From NCBI GenBank assembly GCA_011032825.1, contig JAADJZ010000012.1, forward strand, positions 682,001 through 746,000: 64,000 nucleotides of DNA, in the 5' to 3' direction. Made by a program: the position numbers and the translations under genes. This DNA comes from Massariosphaeria phaeospora. Its lineage: Eukaryota; Ascomycota; Dothideomycetes; Pleosporales. This document shows, one piece after another, positions 1 through 10,608 of the stretch (its first letter is position 1; each line of letters opens with the position of its first letter). The notes beneath the pieces were generated by a model. That model made no database searches, had not been told where the DNA came from, and saw only the letters and a program-made list of their open reading frames with translations.

Positions 1-359
1 CAGAGACGGGCGGTGTAGGAAGTCACGGTGACGAACGGTGAGGGGGGGAAGGAAGAGGAAAGAGCAGCACTTACCACGAGAGCATCGCGGCGCACGAGCT
101 GTCCGCCCATGTGCTGGTGCTGGTACTGGCGGCCATAGTTGTTGTAGCCTCCGTTATTGTGATATGCGATCTGTCGTTGAGCGCCGTAGTAGTTGTTGCG
201 AGGGTAGTACGGCTGCCGTGGGTACGCGACTGCCCTCTGATATGGCTGCCGATTGGTATTGCAGACTCGGACAGGCAACTGCTCCTCGTATTCCGTGTCG
301 TTGCAGAACCTCCACTCGGTGCGTGTGGAGTAGCTCGGTTTCGTGTCGAGGAAGCACAT
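1..359 (-). CDS. N/Q/Y-rich hypothetical protein, 5' exon (gene runs off the left edge)
   Basis: The first exon reads from an ATG at 359 down to 75 (95 codons) and ends in phase 0 at a good donor (gtaagt, starting at 74). No AG acceptor exists on this strand between the donor and the window edge, so the next exon lies outside. The peptide starts MCFLDTKPSYSTRTEW, has two cysteines spaced as in a small folded N-terminus (residues 19 and 33), then becomes rich in Asn, Gln, Tyr and Arg (about residues 38-84, e.g. YYPRNNYYGAQRQ). Such low-complexity tails occur in RNA-associated or prion-like fungal proteins, but I do not recognise a family. The reading frame is supported by the splice site and composition only; the plus-strand ORFs over the same bases look like shadows. 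Confidence 0.5.
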   Translation of the reverse strand, partial: MCFLDTKPSYSTRTEWRFCNDTEYEEQLPVRVCNTNRQPYQRAVAYPRQPYYPRNNYYGAQRQIAYHNNGGYNNYGRQYQHQHMGGQLVRRDALVVSAALSSSFPPSPFVTVTSYTARL

Positions 360-732
360 CCTGGGGCGGGGGTTGGAGACGATTGTACAAGAGAAGGGTT
401 GCAAAAGAGAGGATGAAACCGGTGAAGAAAGCACTCCCTGCTGACTGTGGCGAGTCTCTAACCGAACAGGCCGGCAGCCTCGCGATAACGACAAATTCGA
501 CTCACCGCCGACGTCGACCATTAAGAGCCAATTGGGGCCTACAACTGGTCTCAAAGGGAAGACTCTTCCAAGTCGTGAACAATCTAGCTGGTACGCTCAT
601 GGATATATGATAAGAGCTGAGTGGGGTATCGATGCTGGCCCAATTCGTCTGACCTTCGGAAGACTTTCGCATATGTCCTGAGTAGAAGCTCTCCTATCTA
701 ACGTCCTCCCGACCGGAGACACATTCACCACT
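360..732. other. Intergenic region between two minus-strand genes
   Basis: Holds the upstream region of the left-edge gene and the 3' region of the mitochondrial membrane protein gene. No conserved ORF, RNA gene or repeat was recognised. Confidence 0.4.
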
Positions 733-1437
733 TCAACCTCCTTTCCCCTTACCAGTGACGCTTTTAGGAACAGCCCCAGCACCAACAGCACCGGTCCCAG
801 CACCTGCAGGTCCAGAACCAGCCCCCGGCTTCTTCCCTCTCCCGAAGTGCCTCTTGAACCAAGTTGTGACCGGAACAACCGTCCTCGTCGCAAACCACGG
901 CGTCCCCCACACACTCAGCACAATTCTCAGGGGCAGCAACATCTTGGTAACAGCATAGGCTGTCGCAAACTCAACGACGAGTCTGGAGCCGCCCTCGCCC
1001 ATGTTCCAAATCCTATCCCTCCTCCTCCTCAGTTTGACCTCGCGTTCCGCTTTCTCGGCCTCTCCACCGCGAATCCATCCCTTCTTCTTGAAGTACTTGC
1101 CGAACCGATCAACGCCTTGGAGAATCCACGCTCCTTCAGCGAACCATGGCGGCAGCCACTGGGTGTAGTGGAACGTAGCTGCGAGACCGAGGAGCGGGAC
1201 AATGGCCGTGAGTTCGTGCAGTATGAGGAAGGACGTTATGTGCGTGAAGGGCGCAGAGGCGAGCGCATTGGTATGTTTGTGGAGGAACTTCGGCAGCCGG
1301 CGATTGAAGCGTTCGATGCGCGACTGGGACTGGGACGTCGGCGGCGGTGTGTTCTGCGTCGCATATCGTCGTGCGAGCGGTTTGCGGAAGAGCAATGGCG
1401 GGTTGCGCAGCGCCCGGATTAGCGGTCGTCGAAACAT
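733..1437 (-). CDS. Mitochondrial inner-membrane protein, Mrx15/FAM210-like
   Basis: Single exon, 234 aa. The N-terminus (MFRRPLIRALRNPPLLFRKP, then LARRYATQ) is Arg-rich and free of acidic residues, typical of a mitochondrial presequence. A first membrane segment follows around residues 63-90 (contains FLILHELTAIVPLLGLAATF), then a basic linker with KAEREVKLRRRRDR, then a second hydrophobic segment near residues 155-185 (AVTKMLLPLRIVLSVWGTPW). The C-terminus is a Gly/Pro/Ala tail. The FLILHE-TAIVPL stretch is the hallmark of a fungal family that I associate with yeast YNR040W/Mrx15, a mitoribosome receptor that works with Mba1; that assignment is from memory and should be read as likely, not shown. 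Its ATG lies about 590 nt from the ATG of the divergent gene on the plus strand, so the two probably share a promoter region. A potential donor (gtaagg) just before the stop could hide a further 3' exon. Confidence 0.7.
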   Translation of the reverse strand: MFRRPLIRALRNPPLLFRKPLARRYATQNTPPPTSQSQSRIERFNRRLPKFLHKHTNALASAPFTHITSFLILHELTAIVPLLGLAATFHYTQWLPPWFAEGAWILQGVDRFGKYFKKKGWIRGGEAEKAEREVKLRRRRDRIWNMGEGGSRLVVEFATAYAVTKMLLPLRIVLSVWGTPWFATRTVVPVTTWFKRHFGRGKKPGAGSGPAGAGTGAVGAGAVPKSVTGKGKGG

Positions 1438-2026
1438 GGTCGAGCCAGTTCGATCCAGAACGCATTGATTAGCTCACCCGCTTCGTCGGCGTTCCGATAT
1501 AGCTCGATACAGCTCCCAATGGCCCCCGCATGCCACATCCACCATTCCACCCTGGAGTCGTTGTATCAATGACATAGCCTGCCGCGGAACAACCCAGCGC
1601 CGACACTAGCCCACGGCCCCACCCACCGCAGACTGCTCCAAGCTCTCCCCAACCACCCCTGTCGCAACGGTTAAGCGCTCAGCCCACACTATTTACGGAC
1701 TGTCAGATATCCCCGATCTGAAGAGAAACATGCAGCCTCGCAGCCCTCGATCGCGGGCGCGGAGATCCAATGTCCCGCTGTTGTGCTGCCATCCACAGGT
1801 GAGACCAGTGTCGGACTTCATGCACAGAGCCCATATTTTGGGACTGCGAAAGGGAAAAGAATAGCTTTCTTGGAGGAGACGGAAACGCGGGCATAGGTGC
1901 GTACATCTGGATACTGGATAGCTGGTAGAAGGGCTTGGGAAGTGTATAAAGAGGTGGAGCAGCTACTGTGCTTACCTGCGGACCGGGGCATAGGTTGTTA
2001 GCCAGTCCGCACAAGAGACACCGAAC
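1438..2026. other. Shared upstream region of two divergent genes
   Basis: Lies between the divergent starts at 1437 and 2027. No ORF of recognised family; presumably contains both promoters. A candidate core element, gtgtataaagag, lies about 80 nt upstream of the plus-strand ATG. Confidence 0.35.
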
Positions 2027-3070
2027 ATGGACCCACTCCCGCAGTACGGCTCGCACGCTTTCATCCCATACCTCTCCGACCCGCACCCGACCTCGCTCGC
2101 CCCGCTGACCCTCCTCAACACCTCAACATGGACATACTCCGGCCCCCTCCTCGCCCCGACATCTCGCTCGCTCCCGCCCTCCTTCCACACCTGGTGCCAA
2201 ACCACCATCAGCGGGCCTTTTCTCCCCCGCCTGCTCCCCTTCCTCCGCTTCCTCTACGCCTTCCTCCGCGACGCCGGCGTCTCGCACTACTGGCTCACGA
2301 TCCGCGCCTCGAAGCCCACGGCCGAGTATAACACGGTGCGCTGGCACACCGACGACATCTTCTTCGACGACGCGGGCGCACAGGGCCGCGCAGACGATGA
2401 CGTCGCCGGCCCGAACCCGAACAACACGCGCGTGAACAAGTCCACACAGCGAGCATACTGGAAACTCGCCGCCACGCTCCTAGGCCCCGCGACCCTATTC
2501 CAGACCTCCAATCCCCGCGCCCTAGCCGCCCAGCGCGCCGCCCAACGCGCCGAAGCCGCATCGCGCAGCCCACACACCTGCACCACCATGCGCTGCCCGA
2601 CGTGCCTCGAAGCCATCGAAGCCGTCCGCCACACCATGGCCAGCGCCCTCGCGCCGCACGCCACCGCGTCGCCAGCGTACGGCTCCGCGGCCTTCTTCCG
2701 GCTGGGGCCCGACCACGGCGCCGTGCACTCGGAGCCCGCGTGCCCGACGGACCGCATCTTCGTGAACGTGGTGCCGGGCAGCGAGGATGAGCTAAGGGCG
2801 CTGATGGCGCGGTGGGGCTTGGGGTTCCCGCGGTCGTGGTGTTTTGGGGTGCCGGTTGTGTTTGGGGAGGGCGGCGGCGTCGGCGGCGAGGAGGGCAGGG
2901 TGGATTGTCCGGTTGGGGGTGGTGACGGCGGCGCGGTGGAAAGCGGCGCGGTGGAAAGCGGCGCGAGTACGAGTACGATGAGCGTGAATCTAGGAGAGGA
3001 GTATACCGAGTGGGTGAACAAGAAGGGGTTCCGCTTCAGCCAGGTGTTTGGCGGGGCGGGAGATGAGTAG
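2027..3070 (+). CDS. Conserved fungal hypothetical protein with a WHTDD motif
   Basis: Intronless ORF of 347 aa, GC-rich with strong third-position C/G bias. I do not recognise the family by name. Visible features are a proline-rich N-terminus, an aromatic/Leu-rich segment (FLPRLLPFLRFLYAFLRDAG), the motif YNTVRWHTDDIFF around residues 100-112, a Cys pair CPTC near residue 191, and HGAVHSEP...RIFVNVVPG near residues 232-252. The spacing of an HxD and a distal His could suit a non-haem iron or cupin-like fold, but this is only a guess. The stretch at about residues 285-320 is low complexity (Gly/Glu/Val with a direct repeat GAVESGAVESGA), and the C-terminus EYTEWVNKKGFRFSQVFGG again looks conserved. 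The start was chosen as the first in-frame Met; it faces a divergent neighbour. Confidence 0.6.
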   Translation: MDPLPQYGSHAFIPYLSDPHPTSLAPLTLLNTSTWTYSGPLLAPTSRSLPPSFHTWCQTTISGPFLPRLLPFLRFLYAFLRDAGVSHYWLTIRASKPTAEYNTVRWHTDDIFFDDAGAQGRADDDVAGPNPNNTRVNKSTQRAYWKLAATLLGPATLFQTSNPRALAAQRAAQRAEAASRSPHTCTTMRCPTCLEAIEAVRHTMASALAPHATASPAYGSAAFFRLGPDHGAVHSEPACPTDRIFVNVVPGSEDELRALMARWGLGFPRSWCFGVPVVFGEGGGVGGEEGRVDCPVGGGDGGAVESGAVESGASTSTMSVNLGEEYTEWVNKKGFRFSQVFGGAGDE

Positions 3071-3524
3071 GAGGGGCGATAGGGACTCCGACGCTGGAGT
3101 TTGGATAGACGAGACGAGACAAGACACGATGAGCGTTGGTACTGCATCAAGAACGAGCACGAGCACGAGCGCGTTTATACATTAGTACGAGCGCATTTAT
3201 AAATGGTAACGACGGTATGACCTGGATAGATAAATAAATAGCATTTCGGTATCCGGGAGAGTCCGCTAGCCCTCGTAGTTACTCACTCACACATCACGGC
3301 GCACAGTACACTCGTCAAGCACGCACTCGCTTTAATTCATCTAACGAGCTGTCTGTCTACGCACCCAATGCATCGACCTCGACTCCGCCCAGCGCAGCTC
3401 CGATGCAAAAGTCCGATGAGCTCCAGACCTGCCACTCGTCCCCAGCTTGCTTCCAACCACTTCAGTCACACCTTCCATCCCTCCGCGCAACCCACCCTCG
3501 GCATGCCACCCACGCCCTACCCCC
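3071..3524. other. 3' intergenic region between convergent genes
   Basis: Separates the hypothetical gene (plus) from the STE23 3' end (minus). Contains a short direct repeat around 3155-3195 (agcacgagcacgagc and two copies of agtacgagcgc/gagcgcatttata). No gene supported. Confidence 0.35.
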
Positions 3525-6500
3525 TCACAACTTCGCCCCGCCCTCAAGGTACTCTTCCAAATTCTTGACCGGGCGCACCCCCGTACTCATCTGCAGCCCC
3601 GCCTTCCACGCATGCACATCAGCGATAATAACAGGCGTTGTGCCGTTGCCCAGCACGCGCTCCACATTGCCGTCCGCCAGGACCTGGGGCTCAGCCGCGA
3701 GGCCGGCGTCGGCAAGACCGAGCGCAGCCTTCGTTTCGTCGAGGACCTTCGCCGCCTTGGCCTGTTCGAGCTGCAGGTCGTCCGTGAGGTGCGCGGAGAT
3801 GGCGGCGGCGATGGCGGAGCCAGGCTGCTCGGCGGCGGGAGAAATGGCGGCGATGCGCGGTTCCAGCGCTGCGGCGTTGGGCACGATGGACTCGGCGCGG
3901 AGGATGGTGGGGAGCATGGTGAGGGCTTTGGTTTTCTGCTCCGAGGCGGTGGGGTCTGCGGGTTTGGATTGCGCTTGGAGGTGGACGGAGATTTTTGCGC
4001 GGTGCGGGGAGGACGGCGAGATGTAGTGCGTGTAGCAGTCTACGAGCTCCTGTTTCGTGAGCGGCTCGATGTGCTTGACGTCCGTGTCCGCTATGGATTG
4101 TCATTGTCAGTGATAGCTTTACACGGGACGAGGAAAAGCTCAAACATACCCTGCTCGAAATCATACGCGTCGCTGAAGATGTGATTCCAGAACCTGTTGC
4201 CCTCTTGAGTCAGATTCTTCAACTTCTCCAAGCGCTTATTGATGACGGCCCGCTTGTGGCTCTCGAACTCCTCGTCGGTCATTTCAGCGAGCATTGTCTC
4301 GAACGAAGTCAGGAAATTCTCGATACGGCCTTCGAGGTACCGGCAGTCTTTCTCACTCTGGATGAGGATCCGGTATCCCGCCCAAGTGTCGTTCATCGAG
4401 GCGCCAGAGAACACGACATAGCCTAGCTGTTCGATAGTGCGTAGTTGGTTGAACGCAGGCTCGTCCGTCATTTGGGCAATGAGCATGATCTTCGCTCGAA
4501 GATTGCAGTCCAGGCGATTACCGAGATACAAGCTGTACTCGATACAATGGTTGACGTTCGCGGGGTCCTTGAGCTGTCTCTCGTAGATAAAATTACTTCC
4601 AGGCGGGAGTATCATACTCCGTCGGATAGGAAGCTGGTTCGGGGGGAGTTTCTTCGGTCGCATGATCTTTTCTGCAAGGTCCGTAATCTGAAGTGCTTCT
4701 TCCTTGTGTAGATTTCCATGCGCAAGAACTTCAATGTTGCACTGTGCTAATACTTGCGGGTAGAAGTTCTGCACATCCTTTGCAGTGATGGTATCCAACT
4801 CTTTCAAATGCTCATCCATCATGAAGCCCTTCTCCGTTCTGAGCCACCTAGCATATGTTCCAATTTGGTGGAACGGCTGTGCGAACTCGCTGTTGCGAAG
4901 TGCACGTGTCATGCGTTCGTGGTTGATCTTGAACCGATCCTCGCGGATATCTAGATCTCGGACCGAGACTAGGACCTTTTCAAGCAGGACGTGGAGCTTG
5001 TCGTTGTAACCTTCTACAGATATAGAAAAGCCCGAGCTATGGTTGTTGAACTCGTACACAAGACCTGCGAGGTCAGCGTCGTAGGAGTACTCGGCTAAGG
5101 TATCAGTGACAAGCTCGCGGTACAGAGAGCTCATCACTGCAGTCCGCGCTGTGAGCGATGGCATTTGCGTTCGGAAATATATGTTCAGATTCGCCTTTGG
5201 TACCCAGAACTGATCATCTTTCTTATACCAAGTGCGGGCTCCTTCATCGTTCCGTATAAGCTTTGGCGCTTTCAGCGGTTCGGCCACCTCCTTCTTCTCT
5301 ACCTCAAGTCTATTCGGGATAAACTCATTCCTGTGTGGTAAGTGTAGCTCTTGTGGGCACTCCTTGCTCTCAAATACATCTTTGATCTCTTTGACGAACT
5401 CTTCTGGAATCTTTTCGGACTTGTACTCCGTGCCGTACCACTTCTCTTTCTGATCCCAGCCACCTGGGAAGTCTTGGCTAACTATAGTTAACTTGTAGTT
5501 GTCGGGTCTGAGATAAGACATAGCTTGGCTGATGAGCTCCGCATCAAATTTCCGGGTAACAGCCGGTCCGCTGAGTAGCATTTTGCGATCATACGGCTTT
5601 TGCATGACGCTGCCTAAAGCACTTGTTGTTCTGCTGGGAGGGCTCTTCTGTTTGAAACGGAAATCTACTTCGCTAATTCGAATTTGCTCATCGACGATCC
5701 ATTTCTGTGGAGGTTGGTTTCGAATCATAGCAATGTATTGGAAGACGATCTTCGTAACTTCCTTGTAATGCTTTAGCCCGTCCTCGGTCAGTTTGATATT
5801 GATACCAAAAAGCCCGGAGCCAGGGCAAAGTGAGGACCCGCCAGCTCCAAGTGAGTTCGCCCATCCCTTTGCTTTGATATGAGCTAATATGCTTCCAGGT
5901 CCTTCATGGCCAATCAGGTGGCTCAGGTATCGTGACGGATGCGACTCATAATACTCTTCCTCGTCCCGAAATAAAAATGAGAGCTCTAGGCTACGGGTCT
6001 CAAATACGGGTCGAGCAAATGTATGGGTGAGCACCTCATTTTCTGTGTAGACGGGTACATGGTCCCAGCGCTTCCTCGGCAAGTCTTTGTTGGGAACTTT
6101 GGAGAATATCTCTTCGACCCATTCCTCGAGGGTATCTAGACTCTCACGGCCAAGTACTACCAGTTTCATTCTGTTTGCTGAATAGTGTTCAGAATGGAAC
6201 TTGATGAACTCATCCCTAATCTTGACACCACGTGCAATAGGATCATCATGCAATGTCTTATAGCTACCAGTCGAAAAATGGCAGTATGGATGGCTTGGAT
6301 TCGAGAGGGCTTTGTTCAGCTGATGGAGTCGCCAGGTGTCGCTCTGAAGATTTTTTTTGTTCTCTGAGTCAACAGCCTTGAGCTCCCGATCCAAGGTGTC
6401 TTCAAGGAACAACGGGCAGATGAAGAACTGACCGAATCTGTCGAGAGCTCCCCACAGAGGTGAATCGTCTTTTGATACCGGCAGATTTTCCTGGGTAGCA

Positions 6501-7333
6501 TTGGGTGTCGGCTTACTGCTGTTGGTGGGGGTCGTAGAGGAAACCGCGAGCTCAAAATAGTAGTTTGTTGATGTAGACGCAGTGTAAGCGTTGGAGTGTC
6601 CCGAGTGGGAGGTCAGATACTGATTATATGCGTTTTCTTTGGGGTACTAGGGCCATCGTAAGCATGAATACACTTCCAAGGTTCACACGTTGCAATATCG
6701 AGCAGACACAAGGCACTGAGCCACTGAGAAACCGGCGATTTAAGGCATCCGAGGCCAATTTTGAGTCATGCAACCGGACCCCGCATCTCGACTCACTTTT
6801 TTAGTACCCATGAACAATAAATGCTCCACTGCGTGCGCGATCCCGGGCATGTCTTTAGCATCGCTGAAGCTGCCAACGTTCACATCAAGCGCAGCGCTGG
6901 CTTTGTCGGTTTTAGGATCGTGGATCAGGAGGACCTCGAGCTGATTCTGTAGGGTGATGATCCTGTACGACCGGTCATCGAGTGCTGGCCGCTCCAGGTC
7001 CTCGATGCGACTGACGCTCCGAGCAAGTGGTTCGCCCATGGTTAGTGATTGAGTGCGGCGACAGGGCAGACTGCTGAGGGAACGGTAGGCACTGTATTGA
7101 AAAGCTCTGGCAGGCAGAGGTACCCACGGCTTATATACACGGCAGAATGGTGACCTGCTAGTGGCGCGAGCACGAGCTGCTGGAGCTGGAGCTGGGGCGT
7201 GTGCGGCTGTTGCGTGGCGAGCACTCGACCAGGCGACCGGTGAATGTACTCGTAACAAGGTGGTGTTAAAACCCTTCGAGTGAACACAATAGCGATGCCC
7301 CGCAAGATGCTGTGCTCTGTGGTATGTGTTCAT
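3525..7333 (-). CDS. STE23: Insulinase-family zinc protease (a-factor-processing enzyme STE23 / IDE)
   Basis: Three exons on the minus strand: 7333 (or 7039)-6797, 6646-4150, 4090-3525, all with GT-AG introns and consistent phase. The M16A inverted zinc motif is HAVEH (residues 69-73 from the short start), followed across intron 1 by GTKK|YPKEN, exactly as in insulin-degrading enzyme. The third zinc ligand region reads RELKAVDSENKKN, and TNYYFEL and the substrate-binding IEQLGYVVFSG are present. Length is 1101 aa from the ATG at 7039 (MGEPLARSV) or 1199 aa from 7333. The longer start adds an Arg/Ala/Ser-rich, acid-poor leader that resembles a mitochondrial presequence. The family cleaves small peptides; in yeast STE23 acts redundantly with AXL1 in a-factor maturation. 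All catalytic residues are intact, so an active peptidase is expected. Confidence 0.95.
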
Positions 7334-7705
7334 TCACAAAGAAAATGCCAGCGAGTTGGCTGACGTACACCAGGAGGACCAAAGCAGGCAATGGAACAAA
7401 CCAGCGCCTGCAGCTCCGGATCTCTAGTAACGAGGGGACGGTGCAACGAACAGCAAACAGCCAGTCGAGCGAGGCTGAAGTGTAGAGGATTAGGACAGCG
7501 CTCCGCGCCGTGGACTGTGGTGGAGGCTCAAGCGCCGGCCACTCGGTAGCGGTAACCTTTGTACCGACGCCGCTTGCCGCTCACCGCCCAGATCACCAAA
7601 CAAGCGCGCAACTGTGCCCCCTCCGATTCGCATCGATCGCAAGCCTGCGTACTGCAATCTCGTCCATCTCCACTTGTCACTTGTCCCGTCATCAAACTGT
7701 CCATC
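7334..7705. other. Divergent upstream region, STE23 / EthD gene
   Basis: Lies between the longest STE23 start and the EthD-domain start on the opposite strand. No conserved ORF seen; presumed promoter region for both. Confidence 0.35.
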
Positions 7706-8260
7706 ATGGTGCCCCGGGCGTTCGAAGCAGGCTACCCGAACACCACCGGCTTCCGCAAGGTTGTCAAAGTCACCATTCTCATCAAGAAGAAAGAGGGCAT
7801 GGCAGACGAAGATTTTATAGAGCACTACAATAATGTCCATGCCCAGCAGGCCGTCCCTATCCTGCAGCGGCACGGCGCCATCACATACAGTCTTGTAATT
7901 CCGGCCCCCTTCTAGTAGAGATCCACGGAGTACCCATAGCTGAACCCAATTCAATTTGTTTGCAGGTGTGGTTCGTGTCAAACAGCTGACAGTTACTGCT
8001 AGACGTACCACTTAGCCCGCGACAAGAAAGTAATCCAGGACATTATGCGCAACAGCGCCAAGCTGCTGGACTACGATGCAATATGCACTTTTGTCTTCCC
8101 GGATTACCTCGCCCTGGCCAAGTTCTTGTATGACAAGGAGGGGGCCGCGCTGAATGGCGATCATGAAAACTTTATGGACGACTCCCAGATGCGGATGATG
8201 GTTGGGGACGAGTATTTGTTGATTGAGAACGGAGAGAAAGTTGGACGAGATGAATTATAG
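7706..8260 (+). CDS. EthD-domain protein
   Basis: Two exons, 7706-7894 and 8003-8260, give 148 aa. The intron uses gtaatt...gctag with a CTGAC branch site at 7986-7990. The start MVPRAFEAGY leads to KVTILIKKKEGMADEDFIEH, then YNNVHAQQAVPILQRHG, and after the intron YHLARDKKVI, LDYDAICTFVFPDYLALAKF and a C-terminal SQMRMMVGDEYLLIE. This order matches fungal EthD (PF07110) dimeric alpha/beta-barrel proteins, which are often seen next to polyketide genes and may act as small dehydratase-like or carrier-type enzymes. No polyketide synthase is near, so no pathway can be assigned. It is divergently transcribed from STE23. Confidence 0.8.
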
Positions 8261-8348
8261 ACGAGCATAGAGCCATGTATAGAGGCGCTCATCGTTAATG
8301 GGTAGCACTTGGAATCCCGAGAAGAAGACTCAGAGAGTATCGTACTGG

Positions 8349-9234
8349 TTACCTTCGACCCCTACCTTGGCCTCTTCCAGCGGATCCGCGTGGAGCGAAG
8401 CCGTTGGGACAAGCACTCTGCCCGTGTCCCTTCCGTCCGCACTTGTAGCATTCCACAGCGGGACGTCCACTGTCCATTCCGCGTGGTCCGGAGAGGGACG
8501 TTAGACCGTGAAGATCCACGTCGTCCATAGGCAAAGACTGCCGTTTAGGTTGTTGCCGCACCGTGTCCTTTCGCGCTTTACCCCCTTCACGCTCTTTTAC
8601 TGCTATTTCGCGCTTAGTCTCTCGAATGAGCTCTGCAGTGGGATCATCCGAGTCATATTCAGAGGACGAGTTGCCTTCTGAGTCCTCAATAACCTCATTG
8701 ACGGGTTTCTGCGACAGGTCATAAATTATACACCCGCTCCTATACTGGTAACATACCTGTTTCTTCTTCAAGCCTCCTCCATATTGCATTGTCACCGGCT
8801 TTGCATTTTCCTCGTCCTCGGACTCAGCCTCCGCATCGATGACTGCAAAGCCTACGTGTCTGACTTGCATCGTCGGTGGTTTGGATGCGTTTGGGGTCTC
8901 CTTGAAGCTCAACACCCAATGAGTCTCGCCAGCCTTCTCAGCCGCGCGGTCGAGTGCATCTAGCCGCTTTTTCTCTTCTTCTGAGGGCGTTGCCTGAAAG
9001 GTTGCTCGGTTCGAGGGACTGCCGGGCGTCGCGGACGCTGGGGTGCCATTGGAGAGTCGCATCTTTTTCGAGGGCGGTCCATTCGGAGTTGACGGTCCTG
9101 AAGACCCAGATTTTGAGGCTGAGCGCTGCATGAACTGGCACGGGTGTAAGTATGTAGCATGCGCTTAATAGAGGCGCATTTACCTTCATTGTCAGAAGCC
9201 GGCTCGACATGCTTTTGGGTGTGTTCGCGTCCAT
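8349..9234 (-). CDS. mpp6: MPP6-like nuclear exosome cofactor with C-terminal CCHC zinc knuckle
   Basis: Exons 9234-9184, 9134-8757 and 8708-8349 give 262 aa. The first intron interrupts the signature LLTMK|FMQR (residues 13-21), the short motif by which M-phase phosphoprotein 6 (human MPHOSPH6, yeast Mpp6) binds the exosome core. The middle is Ser/Pro-rich, then has THWVLSFKE and QVRHVGFAVIDAEAESEDEE. The C-terminus carries one zinc knuckle, C230-x2-C233-x4-H238-x4-C243, followed by an RG-rich tail (RGSAGRGQGRGRR). Known function of the family: RNA-binding helper that links the exosome to the Mtr4 helicase in rRNA processing and decay. The second intron (8756-8709) is only 48 nt, divisible by three and free of stops, so retention would add 16 residues (CYQYRSGCIIY region). 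Family call rests on the N-terminal motif. Confidence 0.75.
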
Positions 9235-9735
9235 TTCGACTGAGTCCGATGTATGGGAATCTACACTATATATCAGTGTAGACTGTGTGTGTCCTTTCTG
9301 GGTATCTAGGTAGCGCGAGTGAAGCTGGTGCGGAAAGGAACTACAACCGCTCGAAAGTTTCGAACCACCACTATACTGCCAAGACTTCTCTTATCGATAA
9401 GGGCCGAGTTCAAGGTAAAGGTGGAGGCACAAATCAAGGTTCATCTTCTTCGTGAAATACCTCGATACACAAAATGTGAGATACGGAGCTCCTAACCATT
9501 GCACATATAGCCATGTAACACAGGCAGTATCTGAGTATCATACAGATCGTGTCACCAATACCCAAAATTGTGAATCCGATTTTATAGACGTGATTGTTCT
9601 AGCGTAATCGTGGTAAATTCTTTGGCGTAAAAGACGACATTCAAAGTAGCACTCGCTCAACGCATCCCTTACGTGAATAGTTCTGGTATTCCCGTCCTGT
9701 TATACATGCATTTATATACCCAGAGGGCGTGCCTT
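9235..9735. other. Intergenic region
   Basis: Upstream of the MPP6-like gene and downstream of the bL27m gene, both on the minus strand. No coding or RNA feature recognised. Confidence 0.35.
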
Positions 9736-10608
9736 TCATCTGCTCCTCGGTTTCGCTGTTTTCTTGCTACTCTTGCTAGCATTCCGCAACCGCTTCTTCT
9801 CAGCATTTATTTCAATCCGGGCCTTCGATCTCCGCCAGGCCGTAAACCTGTCTCCGGGCACGAACTTCTTGACTTCAATCTTCGCCTTTTCTGCTACGCG
9901 ACCAATTTGCCAGTTAGACTGACGGTAACCATAGCCCTTGCTCATGACCAAGTCCGTCGATCTGTTATCTCGAGATGTATCGCGAACGCTGGTCTCGCCT
10001 CCTGTCCCATCTCCTGCTTGCAAGCCGCGCACCGTCACCTGGCCATCTAGTGTATCGGACTCGGTGTCTGTCTTAACAGCAAGCATGTTCAGCCGCCTTC
10101 TTCGCGCAGCATTTTGGGGATATGGGAGGTTGTCTTCTTTGTCGAGTGCGACACCAATGTATTGTCGTTTCGGGTGCTTCATGGGATCACGGTAGTAGCG
10201 TACGTAGCCCGACTCCATGGCAAAGACGCAATGATCGCGGCCGAATTTACAATTCTCTCCAGGGAACCACATGGTGCCGCGCTGGCGGAAGATAATGTTG
10301 CCCGGAATGACATATTCTCCTGTGACGTTATTAGTGCTGAGTATATCCTTCCGCGTGATATTGTATTATGTACCTCCACTCTTCTTTGCTCCTAAACGTT
10401 TCCCGGGTCCTTGTTTCGCGCCATTGGCTCGTCCTTGAGACTGATGGGATGCGTGCCGTGCAAAGGAGAGAGTCGGAGAGGGTGCGGAGGCATTGACGAC
10501 ACGGAAGACCTCGAACACGCGTGATGAGGGTACCAAGAACGTAGGAGAGGGGTGCTTGGATGCCCTGACGGGCGCAAATATTCGTGGGAGCAGCATGGCT
10601 GCTCTCAT
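9736..10608 (-). CDS. MRP7: Mitochondrial large-subunit ribosomal protein bL27m
   Basis: Two exons, 10608-10374 and 10319-9736, 272 aa; the intron splits a Gly codon in the bL27 core. The N-terminal ~45 residues are basic and hydrophobic (MRAAMLLPRIFAPVRAS), a mitochondrial presequence. The bL27 domain follows: FARHASHQSQGRANG, then GPGKRLGAKKSGGEYV, IPGNIIFRQRGTMWFPGENC and FAMESGYVRYYRDP. This protein sits at the peptidyl-transferase centre of the mitoribosome. A long fungal C-terminal extension (about residues 135-272), rich in Arg, Lys and Glu, corresponds to that of yeast Mrp7. The start is the first Met of a frame ending just before the conserved core; other upstream Mets are out of frame. 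Confidence 0.92.

Noticed and set aside
38..610. 190-codon plus-strand ORF at the left end
   Set aside because: Overlaps the better supported minus-strand exon, with no domain and Arg/Cys-rich shadow-type composition.
7706..8260. Part of a polyketide gene cluster because of the EthD domain
   Set aside because: No polyketide synthase, tailoring enzyme or regulator lies nearby; neighbours are housekeeping genes.
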